Shown in pieces: positions 6,280 through 16,560 of a stretch of DNA of 42,619 nucleotides. Position numbers and translations under genes: made by a program. Source of the stretch: Mangrovactinospora gilvigrisea (lineage in GTDB: Bacteria; Actinomycetota; Actinomycetes; Streptomycetales; Streptomycetaceae). The number at the start of each line of letters is the position of its first letter. Position 1 is the first letter of the stretch. The notes under the pieces were generated by a model. It was not told the origin of the DNA. It saw only the letters and a program-made list of their open reading frames with translations, and did not search any database. Location: NCBI RefSeq assembly GCF_001879105.1, contig NZ_MLCF01000132.1, forward strand, positions 1 to 42,619, written 5' to 3'.

Positions 6280-8625
6280 CTACACCAGGCGGTAGCGCCC
6301 GCCCGGCTGGGTGCGGAACTCCTTCGTCCCGCCCGGCAGGCCCGCGACCCGGCACAGCCCGCCCCGCTCGGCGCGCACCTCGGCGGAGGTGATCCGGCCG
6401 CCGCTCAGCTCCGCGCTGACCAGGAACGCCCCCTTGGCCCGCAGATCCGTGAAGGACGCGTCCCGATCGCGCGGCCACGACGGGAAGAGCCGCACCGTGC
6501 CGCCCTCGCTCGTCATCAGCAGCGAGTTGAGCGCCTCCAGCGGGCCCGCCACCTCGATGCCGCCCACCGTGCAGTACGGGGTGAGGTTGGACGGCCGCCA
6601 CAGCTGCGCCGTGCGGGCCTTGAACTTCTCGATGAGGTCCGCGCCGTCCCAGCCGGCCCGCGCCGCGATGACGAAGACCTTGGCGTAGGCGTTGCCCTGG
6701 CCCCAACCGGCCTGCAGCCGCAGCGAGTCCAGCACCCGCTGCCGGTCCGCCTCCGCGCCGACGCCCAGCGAGACGTTCTCGCCGGGGTGCACCAGGCCCT
6801 CCAGATTGATCGGCTGGTTGCCGGGCTCGAAGGTCACCGAGATGTCCGTGGAGCCGCGCACCGCCTCCGCGATCAGATACACCTCGGTGCCCTGGTAGAC
6901 CCCCACCGGCGCGGGCGCCAGCTTCGCCAGCACCTCCTCGCGGCGGGCGTTCAGCGGCAGATCGGCGCCGAGCCGCTCGGAGGCGGCGATCAGCGTGGTG
7001 TAGAGCTTGCGGATGAAGCCCAGGTCGAGATCCGGGTTGAGGTCGTCGGAGCCCTCGTGGGCCGAGCTGTGCTCGACGTTCCAGTGCGTGCCGTCGAACG
7101 TCAGGTAGTCCTGCCAGAAGTCCTCCAGCCCGCGCATCGCCGGGTAGAGGTACCGCTTGAGGAACCGGTCGTCCTGGGTGTACTCCCAGTACCAGATGAC
7201 CGGGATGATCGCGAAGGAGCCGTTGGACTTCTGGTCCACGAACGCCTGGTTGGTCGTCGGCGCGACCGGCACCGCCGCAGGGGCCGGCAGGCCGTGGTGC
7301 AGCGGCATCAGCGTCCGCTGGTAGGCGATGCCCTGGTAGCCGGCCGCCGCCGTGGTGTTGCGCTGGTACGGCAGCTCGTCCAGCACCGAGATCGCGTAAC
7401 TGCGCAGCGCGTCGGCCCGGTTGGCGGCCGGCAGGCCGTAGAACGGCGCCTGGTAGTTGTAGTTGAGGAAGTCCCTGCCCTGCCAGTTGGGGACGTCGGT
7501 GACCACCCACGACCCCCACAGCCCCGGCGGCAGCTCGCCCTCCCGCGCCGCCGCGCCCATCAGGTGCAGCGCCCCGTAGTAGTACTGCTCCAGCACCGGA
7601 TCGCCCAGGTCGACCCAGGAGCGCAGCCAGTACGCCCGCCACCAGGCGGCGTGCTCCGCCGCCAGGGCGTCGATCCGGCGGCCCGCCGCCGACGCCGCCT
7701 CGGCCGCCCGGGCGGCCAGCGCCGGCGCCGAGGGGCCGTCGGCGGTCGGCCGGGCGTCGCCGCGCAGCGCGGCGGCCACCCGCACGCTCTGGCCGCCGCG
7801 CAGCACCACCCGGCCGGTGGCCGTCGGCGCGGTGGAGGCGTCCCCGGGCGTGCTGGACACGGCGTCGAACGCGGCGCCGCGCTCCCGGCGCAGCGCCACC
7901 GCCTGGGTGGAGTACCAGGGCGGCTCGGTGGTCGGATGGCCGGTGCGGGCGATCCAGGGTGCGCCGCCGGAGACCCCGGAGGCGGTGGGGTAGTGCAGCT
8001 GGTAGCCGGGGGAGGGGGTGAGGGCGCCGAGGGTGAGGTCGATCCGGGTCTCGGGCGCGCCCTCGGGCAGCGCCACCTCCACCACCAGGGTGTCGTCGGA
8101 GTCCGCGGTCCAGCCGGTGACGGTGGCCCGTGCCCCGCCGAGCTGAACGGTCGTCACCGAGCGGGAGTCGCGGATCCGCTGCTCCGCCCGGTAGACGGCG
8201 GCCGGGTCGACGCCGGCCGGCACCGGGTCCGGCGAGGAGACCGTCAGCTGGGCGATCGACAGCTGGCTCGTCCGGTACTCCAGGTACTTGGTGTGGTACA
8301 TCATGCCGAAGTGGTTCTTGTTGGCGAACCAGAACTTCTGCGTGGTGGTGCCGGTGTCGCCGACGACCACGCCCAGGTTGCCGTTGCCGAGCAGCGCGCC
8401 GTCGCTGAGGTAGACCGTCACCAGGTTCTTCGGCGGGGCCGTCGCCACCCCGGTGATGCCGTCCAGCTTGGCGGCGAGGCCCGCCCAACCATCGGATGTT
8501 CCTGCGGAGGACGCCCCGGGGGTGGGCGTCGCCCCGGAGGCGGATCGCGCCATCGCCCCCAGAGCCAGCGGAGCGGCCAAAGTGCCGCCAACTACAGTGC
8601 GTCGAGAGATGCCGGAGCCGGACAT
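6280..8625 (-). CDS. Tat-exported glycoside hydrolase, GH95-like
   Basis: A 781-residue protein with a twin-arginine signal (SRRTVVGGTLAAPLALGAMA, cleavage near residue 30). The N-terminal beta domain shows LLGNGNLGVVVGD, and a long (alpha/alpha)6-barrel region carries PPGLWGSWVVTDVPNWQGR, NYNYQAPFYG and PVIWYWEYTQDDRFLKRYLYP. The C-terminus has SEGGTVRLFPSWP, a pattern of GH95-type alpha-L-fucosidases and related enzymes. Length and domain order fit that clan. It should act outside the cell on a polysaccharide or glycoconjugate. The substrate (fucose, galactose or other) cannot be read from the sequence. It is a lone gene, transcribed divergently from the M3 peptidase, with no sugar transporter nearby. 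Confidence 0.7.
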   Translation of the reverse strand: MSGSGISRRTVVGGTLAAPLALGAMARSASGATPTPGASSAGTSDGWAGLAAKLDGITGVATAPPKNLVTVYLSDGALLGNGNLGVVVGDTGTTTQKFWFANKNHFGMMYHTKYLEYRTSQLSIAQLTVSSPDPVPAGVDPAAVYRAEQRIRDSRSVTTVQLGGARATVTGWTADSDDTLVVEVALPEGAPETRIDLTLGALTPSPGYQLHYPTASGVSGGAPWIARTGHPTTEPPWYSTQAVALRRERGAAFDAVSSTPGDASTAPTATGRVVLRGGQSVRVAAALRGDARPTADGPSAPALAARAAEAASAAGRRIDALAAEHAAWWRAYWLRSWVDLGDPVLEQYYYGALHLMGAAAREGELPPGLWGSWVVTDVPNWQGRDFLNYNYQAPFYGLPAANRADALRSYAISVLDELPYQRNTTAAAGYQGIAYQRTLMPLHHGLPAPAAVPVAPTTNQAFVDQKSNGSFAIIPVIWYWEYTQDDRFLKRYLYPAMRGLEDFWQDYLTFDGTHWNVEHSSAHEGSDDLNPDLDLGFIRKLYTTLIAASERLGADLPLNARREEVLAKLAPAPVGVYQGTEVYLIAEAVRGSTDISVTFEPGNQPINLEGLVHPGENVSLGVGAEADRQRVLDSLRLQAGWGQGNAYAKVFVIAARAGWDGADLIEKFKARTAQLWRPSNLTPYCTVGGIEVAGPLEALNSLLMTSEGGTVRLFPSWPRDRDASFTDLRAKGAFLVSAELSGGRITSAEVRAERGGLCRVAGLPGGTKEFRTQPGGRYRLV

Positions 8626-8722
8626 GCGGAATGCGCCTCCCAGGGGCCAAGCGGACGAACGGGGCCTGTGTGAGCGTCAGACATCCAATATCTGTGCCGA
8701 CGGGCGGTCAATCCCCGTGACG

Positions 8723-8734
8723 GCAAAGGTTTGC
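8723..8734. promoter_or_regulatory. Inverted repeat in the divergent glycosidase/peptidase intergenic region
   Basis: GCAAA-GG-TTTGC is a perfect 5+2+5 dyad in the 137-bp region between the start codons of the glycosidase (minus) and the peptidase (plus). It could be an operator for either gene. It is short, so chance occurrence is possible. Confidence 0.25.
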
Positions 8735-8762
8735 AGCCCGCGCCGCCGCATAGGCTCGGCAC

Positions 8763-10802
8763 ATGACGGAGACCCCGCACAACCCGCTGATCGCGCCCAG
8801 CACCCTGCCCTACGCGCTGCCGCCGTTCGCCGACATCCGGACCGAGCACTACCTGCCCGCCATCGAGCACGGCATGGCCGAGCAGCTCCGCGAGATCGGC
8901 GCCATCACCGCCGACCCGGCCCCCGCCGACTTCGCCAACACCCTGGAGGCGCTGGAGCGCAGCGGCACCGTCCTGGCCAACGCCCTCCAGGTCTTCTTCC
9001 TCAAGGCGGGCGCCGACACCGACGAGGCGATCCAGGCCGTCGAGGCGGAGATCGCCCCCCGGCTCGCCGCGCACGGTGACGCGATCCACCTCGACCCGCG
9101 GCTGTGGGCGCGCATCAAGGCCGTCCCCGGCACCGGCCTCGACGCGGAGCAGACCCGTCTCCTGGAGCGCTACCGCACCGACTTCGCCCGCGCCGGCGCC
9201 GATCTGACGGAACAGCAGCGCGACCGGCTGCGCGCCCTCAACACCGAACTCGCCGCCGAGTCCACCCGCTTCGAGCAGGACCTCTTCGCCGACACCCGGG
9301 CCCGCGCCCTGGTCGTCGAGGACCGCGCCGCGCTCGCCGGCCTCCCCGACACCGAGATCGAGGCCGCCGCCGAGAACGCCCGCGCCCTCGGCCGCCCCGA
9401 CGGCAGCTATGTGCTGAGCCTGAAGAACTTCAGCAACCAGCCCCAACTCGCCCGGCTGGAGAACCGCGAGACCCGCCGCCGCCTGATGGAGGCGAGCCTC
9501 GGCCGCGGCCTGCCCGGCAGCGCGGAGACCATCCGCCGGCTCGCCGTGCTGCGCGCCGAGCGGGCCGCCCTGCTCGGCTACCCCAGCCACGCCGCCTACG
9601 AGGTCGCCGACCAGACCGCGCGCACCGCCGACGCCGTGGAGTCGATGCTCGCCCGCCTCGTCCCGCCGGCCGTCGCCAACGCGCGCCGCGAGGAGGCCGC
9701 CCTCACCGCCGCCCTGCGCGACGACCTCGGCGACCCCGAGGCGGTGCTGGAGCCCTGGGACTGGGCCTACTACGCGGAGAAGGTCCGGCGCGTCGAGCAC
9801 GATGTGGACGACTCCGCCGTCCGCTCCTACCTGGAGCTGGAGCGCGTCATCAAGGACGGCGTCTTCCACGCCGCCCACCTGCTCTACGGCCTCACCTTCA
9901 CCGAGCGCCCCGACCTCGTCGGCTACCACCCCGAGGTGCGCGCCTTCGAGGTCTTCGACGCGGACGGCAGCCCGCTCGGCCTCTTCCTCGGCGACTGGTT
10001 CACCCGCGACTCCAAGCGCGGCGGCGCCTGGATGAACGACCTCGTCCCGCAGAACCGGCTGCTCGGCCGGCGCCCGGTCGTCACCAACAACCTCAACATC
10101 GCCAAGCCGGCCCCCGGCGAGCCCGCGCTGCTCACCTTCGACGAGGTCCGCACCTGCTTCCACGAGTTCGGGCACGCCCTGCACGGACTCTTCTCCGACG
10201 TGGACCACCCGCGGCTGGCGGGCACGGAGGTGCCGCGGGACTTCGTGGAGTACCCGTCGCAGGTCAACGAGATGTGGCAGACCTGGCCGGAGGTCCTCGC
10301 GCACTACGCCGTCCACCACGAGACCGGCGAGCCGATGCCCGAGGGCCTGGTGGACCGGATCCTGGCGGCGGAGGCGTTCGGCGAGGGCTTCCGCACCGTG
10401 GAGTACCTGGGCGCGGCGCTGCTGGACTGGGCGTGGCACTCCCTGACGGAGGGCCAGGACCCGGGCGACGTCGCCGAGTTCGAGGCGGCCGCGCTGGCGA
10501 AGGCGGGGATCGCCATGGACGCCATCCCGCCGCGCTACCGCACGGGCTACTTCGCGCACATCTGGTCGCACGGGTACAGCGCGGGCTACTACTCCTACAT
10601 CTGGAGCGAGGTGCTCGACGCGGACACCGTCGAGTGGTTCAAGGAGTCCGGCGGGCTCAAGCGCGCCAACGGCGACGTCTTCCGCGCGAAGCTGCTGTCC
10701 CGCGGCGGCGCGGTCGACCCCCTGGAGGCCTTCGCGTCCTTCCGCGGATCCGCACCGCGGATCGAGCCCCTGCTCAGGCGCCGCGGGCTGGCGGCGGAGT
10801 AG
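8763..10802 (+). CDS. M3 family zinc metallopeptidase (oligopeptidase A / dipeptidyl carboxypeptidase type)
   Basis: A 679-residue thimet-oligopeptidase-family enzyme. The zinc site is HEFGH (His467 to His471) within FHEFGHALHGLFSDV. The downstream E-containing helix, the conserved EYPSQVNEMW and the C-terminal GYSAGYYSYIWSEVLDADT substrate-binding segment are all present. The length matches Dcp/PrlC-type peptidases. There is no signal peptide, so it is a cytoplasmic enzyme that degrades short peptides. ATG 8763 follows a short leader with a weak promoter-like TAGGCT at 8751-8756, so the mRNA may be leaderless or nearly so. No catalytic residue is missing. Confidence 0.95.
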   Translation: MTETPHNPLIAPSTLPYALPPFADIRTEHYLPAIEHGMAEQLREIGAITADPAPADFANTLEALERSGTVLANALQVFFLKAGADTDEAIQAVEAEIAPRLAAHGDAIHLDPRLWARIKAVPGTGLDAEQTRLLERYRTDFARAGADLTEQQRDRLRALNTELAAESTRFEQDLFADTRARALVVEDRAALAGLPDTEIEAAAENARALGRPDGSYVLSLKNFSNQPQLARLENRETRRRLMEASLGRGLPGSAETIRRLAVLRAERAALLGYPSHAAYEVADQTARTADAVESMLARLVPPAVANARREEAALTAALRDDLGDPEAVLEPWDWAYYAEKVRRVEHDVDDSAVRSYLELERVIKDGVFHAAHLLYGLTFTERPDLVGYHPEVRAFEVFDADGSPLGLFLGDWFTRDSKRGGAWMNDLVPQNRLLGRRPVVTNNLNIAKPAPGEPALLTFDEVRTCFHEFGHALHGLFSDVDHPRLAGTEVPRDFVEYPSQVNEMWQTWPEVLAHYAVHHETGEPMPEGLVDRILAAEAFGEGFRTVEYLGAALLDWAWHSLTEGQDPGDVAEFEAAALAKAGIAMDAIPPRYRTGYFAHIWSHGYSAGYYSYIWSEVLDADTVEWFKESGGLKRANGDVFRAKLLSRGGAVDPLEAFASFRGSAPRIEPLLRRRGLAAE

Positions 10803-10808
10803 GCGGCC

Positions 10809-11411
10809 CTACACCTCGGGCGACAGGTTCCACCCCGTCATCGCGGGGCGCCCGTGCTCCGTCCCCAGGCGGCTCAGCGTCGCCGTGTCCAGGCGGAACA
10901 GCGCGCCCGCCGCCGGCTCCAGCCCCAGGCGGCGGGCCGTCAGGACGCGGAGGAAGTGGCCGTGCGCCACCAGCACCACATCGCCGGGGCCGGTGTTGGC
11001 GAGGTCGACCATCGCCAGCACCCGGTCCGCCCGGGCGCCCACCTCCTCCGGGGACTCCCCGGGGTGGCCGGCCGGCCCCGGGACCACCCCGTCGTCCCAC
11101 AGCGTCCACGCCGGGCGGGTGCGGTGGATCTCCTCGGTGGTGACGCCCTCGTAGCCGCCGTAGTCCCACTCGTGCAGGTCCGGGACGAGCACCGGGTCAT
11201 GGCCGTCCAGCCCGGCCAGCCGCGCCGTCTCCCGCGCCCGGTGCAGCGGCGAGACGAAGACCCGCGCGATGTCCCGCTTCGCCAGCAGCGGGGCCACCGC
11301 GGCGGCCTCCCGCTCGCCCCGCTCCGTCAGCGGCAGGTCGGTGTAGCTGGTGTGCTGGCCGGACTTGCTCCACGCGGTCTCGCCGTGGCGGAGCAGCAGC
11401 AGTTCGCCCAT
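10809..11411 (-). CDS. Histidine phosphatase family protein (phosphoglycerate mutase-like)
   Basis: A 200-residue branch-1 histidine phosphatase. The catalytic RHGE is at residues 8-11 (LLLLRHGETAWS). The TDLPLTERGEREA motif follows, then SPLHRARETA with its second catalytic Arg, and VVLVAHGHFLRVL with the second active-site His. Members remove phosphate from small molecules or proteins; the substrate here is unknown. It lies 6 bases from the convergent M3 peptidase stop and upstream (same strand) of nothing obvious. The pgi gene is on the same strand, 113 bases further upstream. The neighbourhood does not settle the role. Confidence 0.92.
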   Translation of the reverse strand: MGELLLLRHGETAWSKSGQHTSYTDLPLTERGEREAAAVAPLLAKRDIARVFVSPLHRARETARLAGLDGHDPVLVPDLHEWDYGGYEGVTTEEIHRTRPAWTLWDDGVVPGPAGHPGESPEEVGARADRVLAMVDLANTGPGDVVLVAHGHFLRVLTARRLGLEPAAGALFRLDTATLSRLGTEHGRPAMTGWNLSPEV

Positions 11412-11524
11412 GGCCGGTGACTTCCCTTCGGACTCTCAGGGCCCGGGGCGGGACCTCGGACGCCGGATGACGTATGCATCACCGCATCCAACAGGGCCGA
11501 TGGTCCCGCCATTCCGCGCACCGG

Positions 11525-13153
11525 TCAGCGGCCGCGCAGCTCGCGGTACTCCCGCACCAGCGCCTGGGTGGACGCGTCCAGCCCCGGCACCTCCGCGCCC
11601 TCGGTGAGCGCCGGCTCGACCCGCTTGGCGAGCACCTTGCCCAGCTCCACGCCCCACTGGTCGAAGGAGTCGATGCCCCACACCGCGCCCTGGGTGAAGA
11701 CCTTGTGCTCGTAGAGGGCGATCAGCTCGCCCAGCACCTTCGGGCTCAGCTCCGGCGCCAGGACGGTGGTGGTCGGCCGGTTGCCCGGGAAGGTGCGCGC
11801 CGCGACCTGGTGCTCCGCCACGCCCTCGGCCCGCACCTCCTCCGCCGTCTTGCCGAACGCCAGCGCCTGGCCCTGCGCGAAGAGGTTGGCCATCAGCAGG
11901 TCGTGCTGCCCGGCCAGTTCGCCCAGCTCGGCCACCGGCCGGGCGAAGCCGATCAGGTCGGCCGGGACGACCTTCGTGCCCTGGTGGAGCAGCTGGTAGT
12001 AGGCGTGCTGGCCGTTGGTGCCGGGCGTGCCCCAGACGATCGGACCGGTGGTCCACTCGACCGGCTCGCCCTCCTTGTCGACCCGCTTGCCGTTCGACTC
12101 CATGTCGAGCTGCTGCAGATAGGCGGTGAACTTCGACAGGTAGTGCGAGTAGGGCAGCACCGCGTGCGCCTGGGCGTCGAAGAACGACTCGTACCAGATG
12201 CCCAGCAGCCCCATCAGCATGGGGACGTTCTCCTCGACCGGGGCCGTGCGGAAGTGCTCGTCGACGGTGTGGAAGCCGTCCAGCATCTCCCGGAAGGCGT
12301 CCGGCCCGACGGCCACCATCAGCGACAGGCCGATGGCGGAGTCCATCGAGTAGCGGCCGCCGACCCAGTCCCAGAAGCCGAACATGTTGGCCGAGTCGAT
12401 GCCGAACTCCTCGACCTTCTCCTTGTTGGTGGAGACGGCGACGAAGTGCTTGGCGACCGCGGCCTCGTCCTTGAGCGCGGCGAGCGCCCAACGCCGGGCG
12501 GCGGTGGCGTTGGTGATGGTCTCCACGGTGGTGAAGGTCTTGGAGGAGATGATGAAGAGCGTCTCCTCCGCGTCCAGGTCGCGGGTGGCCTCGTGCAGGT
12601 CGGCGCCGTCCACGTTGGAGACGAACCGGAACACCATGTCCCGGGCCGACCAGGGGCGCAGCGCCTCGTAGGCCATCGCCGGGCCGAGGTCGGAGCCGCC
12701 GATGCCGATGTTGACGACGTTGCGGATGCGGCGGCCGGTGTGGCCCTTCCACTCGCCGGAGCGGACCCGGTCCGAGAAGTCCGACATCTTGTCGAGCACC
12801 GCGTGGACGTCCGGCACCACGTCGTGGCCGTCCGTCTCGATGACCTCGCCGCGGGGCGCGCGCAGCGCGACGTGCAGCACGGCGCGGTCCTCGGTGACGT
12901 TGATGTGCTCGCCGGCGAACATCGCGTCACGCAGTTCCGCCACGCCCCGGGCCTCGGCCAGCTCGCGCAGCAGCCGCAGGGTGTCGTCGGTGACCAGGTG
13001 CTTCGCGTAGTCGATCTGCAGGTCTCCGACCTTCAGTCGGTAGCGTGCCGCGCGGTCGGCGTCGGCGGCGAACAGCTCGCGCAGATGGGTGTCGCCGAAC
13101 TCCTCGCGGTGCTTGCCGAGTGCGTTCCACTCCGGCAGCTGGTTGAGTCGCAT
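11525..13153 (-). CDS. pgi: Glucose-6-phosphate isomerase
   Basis: A 542-residue full-length phosphoglucose isomerase interconverting glucose-6-phosphate and fructose-6-phosphate. Signatures include [18 protein letters not shown], the sugar-phosphate site [15 protein letters not shown], and near the end [18 protein letters not shown], which matches the family signature. ATG 13151-13153 (MRLNQLPEW) is preceded on the minus strand by AAGGAGA at a good distance. The frame is open further upstream, but that segment shows no PGI similarity. It is a cytoplasmic enzyme and probably monocistronic. Streptomyces genomes often carry more than one pgi, so this may be one of two copies. Confidence 0.97.
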   Translation of the reverse strand: MRLNQLPEWNALGKHREEFGDTHLRELFAADADRAARYRLKVGDLQIDYAKHLVTDDTLRLLRELAEARGVAELRDAMFAGEHINVTEDRAVLHVALRAPRGEVIETDGHDVVPDVHAVLDKMSDFSDRVRSGEWKGHTGRRIRNVVNIGIGGSDLGPAMAYEALRPWSARDMVFRFVSNVDGADLHEATRDLDAEETLFIISSKTFTTVETITNATAARRWALAALKDEAAVAKHFVAVSTNKEKVEEFGIDSANMFGFWDWVGGRYSMDSAIGLSLMVAVGPDAFREMLDGFHTVDEHFRTAPVEENVPMLMGLLGIWYESFFDAQAHAVLPYSHYLSKFTAYLQQLDMESNGKRVDKEGEPVEWTTGPIVWGTPGTNGQHAYYQLLHQGTKVVPADLIGFARPVAELGELAGQHDLLMANLFAQGQALAFGKTAEEVRAEGVAEHQVAARTFPGNRPTTTVLAPELSPKVLGELIALYEHKVFTQGAVWGIDSFDQWGVELGKVLAKRVEPALTEGAEVPGLDASTQALVREYRELRGR

Positions 13154-13297
13154 GTGTCGCAGTCTCCTTGTCGGCGAGCCGGCGGGCGGCCGTCGCAGCG
13201 GTGGTGACGGGATCTGGCGTCTTCTTGATATCACCGGGCAGCCCGGACGGCAGTCGGGAACCAGGTCCTCCGGGCCGCCTGTCCATCGTCCCGTTCT

Positions 13298-13309
13298 GTT
13301 GTATACAAC
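13298..13309. promoter_or_regulatory. 12-bp perfect palindrome upstream of pgi
   Basis: GTTGTATACAAC is perfectly self-complementary and lies 145 bases before the pgi start and 101 bases before the divergent VOC gene. It has the form of GntR-family operators (GTATAC core) and stands out in the GC-rich surroundings. The rest of the 256-bp intergenic region (13154-13409) shows nothing else I can support. Confidence 0.4.
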
Positions 13310-13409
13310 CGCATGGGTGCGGCGCGGCTTCCCCCGGGTTCGGGAGGGGGCCGGGCAGACGTCCGTTTCGTTCAAGACCGGGGCGCACGGACGGCCGTAG
13401 CGTCGTGGC

Positions 13410-13811
13410 ATGAGCACTGTTGAGCAACCCCGATTCGACGCGGTCGGCGTGGTCGTCGCCGACCTGCCGCGCGCCGTCGCCTTCTACCGCCTGCTGGGCG
13501 TCGACTTCCCCGAGGGGTCGGACGCGCCGGGCGCCCCGCACGCCGAGGCGGTGACGCCGAGCGGCGTCCGGCTGATGCTGGACCCGGAGGAGACCGTCCG
13601 CAGCTTCGACCCCGAGTGGACGCCGCCGAGCGGCGCCGGCCGCATCGGGCTCGCCTTCCACTGCGGCGACGCGGCGGGCGTGGACGCCGCCTTCGACCGC
13701 GTGGTGGCCGCCGGCCACCGCCCCCACCTCAAGCCCTTCGACGCCCCCTGGGGCCAGCGCTACGCCTCGGTCTGCGACCCGGACGGGAACGCGGTGGATC
13801 TGTTCGCGTGA
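13410..13811 (+). CDS. VOC family (glyoxalase/bleomycin-resistance fold) protein
   Basis: A 133-residue single-domain VOC protein with paired beta-alpha-beta-beta-beta modules. The first module is [26 protein letters not shown] and the second begins [27 protein letters not shown]. The C-terminal [16 protein letters not shown] is the usual metal-site strand with its acidic residue. This fold covers lactoylglutathione lyases, dioxygenases and antibiotic-binding proteins, so the exact activity is open. The start at 13410 begins [13 protein letters not shown]. It is convergent with the AraC-type regulator, a pairing often seen in actinobacteria. Confidence 0.9.
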   Translation: MSTVEQPRFDAVGVVVADLPRAVAFYRLLGVDFPEGSDAPGAPHAEAVTPSGVRLMLDPEETVRSFDPEWTPPSGAGRIGLAFHCGDAAGVDAAFDRVVAAGHRPHLKPFDAPWGQRYASVCDPDGNAVDLFA

Positions 13812-13837
13812 GCCGGCGGGTCGTTCACCGGCCGCCC

Positions 13838-13853
13838 GCGCGGTTCGCCGCGC
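13838..13853. terminator. UUCG-loop hairpin between convergent genes
   Basis: GCGCGG-TTCG-CCGCGC forms a 6-bp stem closed by a stable UUCG tetraloop. It sits in the 45-base gap between the VOC gene and the convergent AraC-type gene, so it could terminate both. Confidence 0.5.
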
Positions 13854-13856
13854 CCC

Positions 13857-14549
13857 TCACGGGGCAAGCAGGCGCCGCAGCGGCAGGCCCGTCAACTCCC
13901 GCACGTCCCGCGCGAAGTGCGCCTGGTCCGCCCACCCCAGCGCCGCCGCGGCCGAGGCTGCCGGCGTCCCCGCGCGGACCAGGTCCAGGCCGCGGCCGAG
14001 CCGCAGCACGCGGCTCAGCCGCTTGGGGCCGTAGCCGAATGCCGCCTGCGACCGCCGCCGCAGCTGCCGCTCGCTCAAGCCCAGCTCCCGCGCCGTCTCC
14101 GGGACGGGCCGCCCCGCGGCCATCGCCCGGGCCAGGGCCGCGACCAGCGGCTCCGCCGCGCCCGTGCCGCGGCCCAGGGCGATCTCCTCCAGCAGCGCGC
14201 CCGGCGCGGGCGACTCGGCCAGCCGCCCGGCCAGCTCGCGGACGAGCCGTGCCGGCCACACCTCCTCCAGCGGCACCCGGCGGTCCGTCAGCTCGTCCGC
14301 CGGGATGCCGAGCACGGCGGGCGCCGCCCCCGGCGCGAAGCGCAGGCCGGTGGTGCGGGTGCCGGGGACGACCTCGGGGATGTGGGCGGTGGTGTCCGGG
14401 CCGGCGATCACCAGGCGGGGCGACGGCTCGCGGTAGAAGAGCACGTCCATGCAGCCGTCGGGCAGCACGCGGTGCGGGCCGGCGCCGGAGAGCACCGTCC
14501 AGACCGCCGCGCCGGGCACCCGCGAGGCCCGTTCCCGGTAGGACGTCAT
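13857..14549 (-). CDS. AraC family transcriptional regulator
   Basis: A 230-residue protein. The N-terminal part (to about residue 130) has the pattern of the ligand-sensing domain often called DUF6597 (VWTVLSGAGPHRVLPDGCMDVLFY, then LRFAPGAAPAVLGIPADEL). The C-terminal part is an AraC-type double helix-turn-helix (VPETARELGLSERQLRRRSQAAFGYGPKRLSRVLRLGR, then ALGWADQAHFARDVRELTG). The ATG at 14547-14549 was chosen; upstream in-frame sequence overlaps the leader of the ABC-F gene and is not conserved in character. It probably regulates the convergent VOC gene and/or itself. Confidence 0.9.
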   Translation of the reverse strand: MTSYRERASRVPGAAVWTVLSGAGPHRVLPDGCMDVLFYREPSPRLVIAGPDTTAHIPEVVPGTRTTGLRFAPGAAPAVLGIPADELTDRRVPLEEVWPARLVRELAGRLAESPAPGALLEEIALGRGTGAAEPLVAALARAMAAGRPVPETARELGLSERQLRRRSQAAFGYGPKRLSRVLRLGRGLDLVRAGTPAASAAAALGWADQAHFARDVRELTGLPLRRLLAP

Positions 14550-14610
14550 GCCCCAACCCTGGCACGCGGCACCGACAACCACCCCGCGGTGCACCGGTCG
14601 GAAAAAAGTC

Positions 14611-14878
14611 TTTGCGCCCCGGGTCGGCTCCCCGTACCTTTGATCCCGGCCCCGAAGTCGTTGAACGGAGAAGCCCGTTGCTCCTGTAAGGATCCGCTGA
14701 CACCGTGTTCCGCACGCCCCCGCCGGCGTGTGCGAACGGTGCGCGATCCTTGCGGTCGAGCCGCCTCCGATCCGCTCCGGGGCCCCTGCTTCTGCGGCGC
14801 CGTCCTTCGCGACGGCGCGCCCCACGGTGTCTCCCCGTGTTGCCACCCCTCACCGCGCAACCACCGGAGACCCACCTC
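14611..14878 (+). promoter_or_regulatory. Long structured leader of the ABC-F gene, possible ribosome-mediated attenuator
   Basis: A possible promoter (TTTGCG 14611-14616, TACCTT 14635-14640) would give a 5' leader of about 230 bases. It holds a short reading frame (GTT 14660 region to TAA 14688-14690, ending in Leu-Leu-Leu). Two stem-loops follow. One spans 14701-14741, with outer arms CACCGT/ACGGTG and inner arms CGCACGCC/GGCGTGTGCG with one bulge. The other is at 14797-14818 (GCGCCGTC/GACGGCGC). Antibiotic-inducible attenuation is well known for ABC-F genes, but here it is inferred. A continuous frame from GTG 14705 into the gene is an alternative N-terminal extension. Confidence 0.45.
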
Positions 14879-16516
<1,638 letters not shown>

Positions 16517-16560
16517 GCGACCGGGTCGTCCCCGGCGGCGGCGTGCGAGGATCGGTTGCC

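Noticed and set aside
6787..8673. A 628-codon plus-strand frame across the glycosidase gene
   Set aside because: Antisense shadow of a gene with clear GH95-like motifs and a Tat signal.
8592..10571. A 659-codon frame antisense to the M3 peptidase
   Set aside because: It is a mirror of the biased codon use of the peptidase gene, with no recognisable domain or ribosome site.
14705..14878. N-terminal extension of the ABC-F protein from GTG 14705
   Set aside because: The extension is Arg/Pro-rich and unlike ABC-F N-termini, and it coincides with the hairpins of a likely leader. It was kept only as an alternative.
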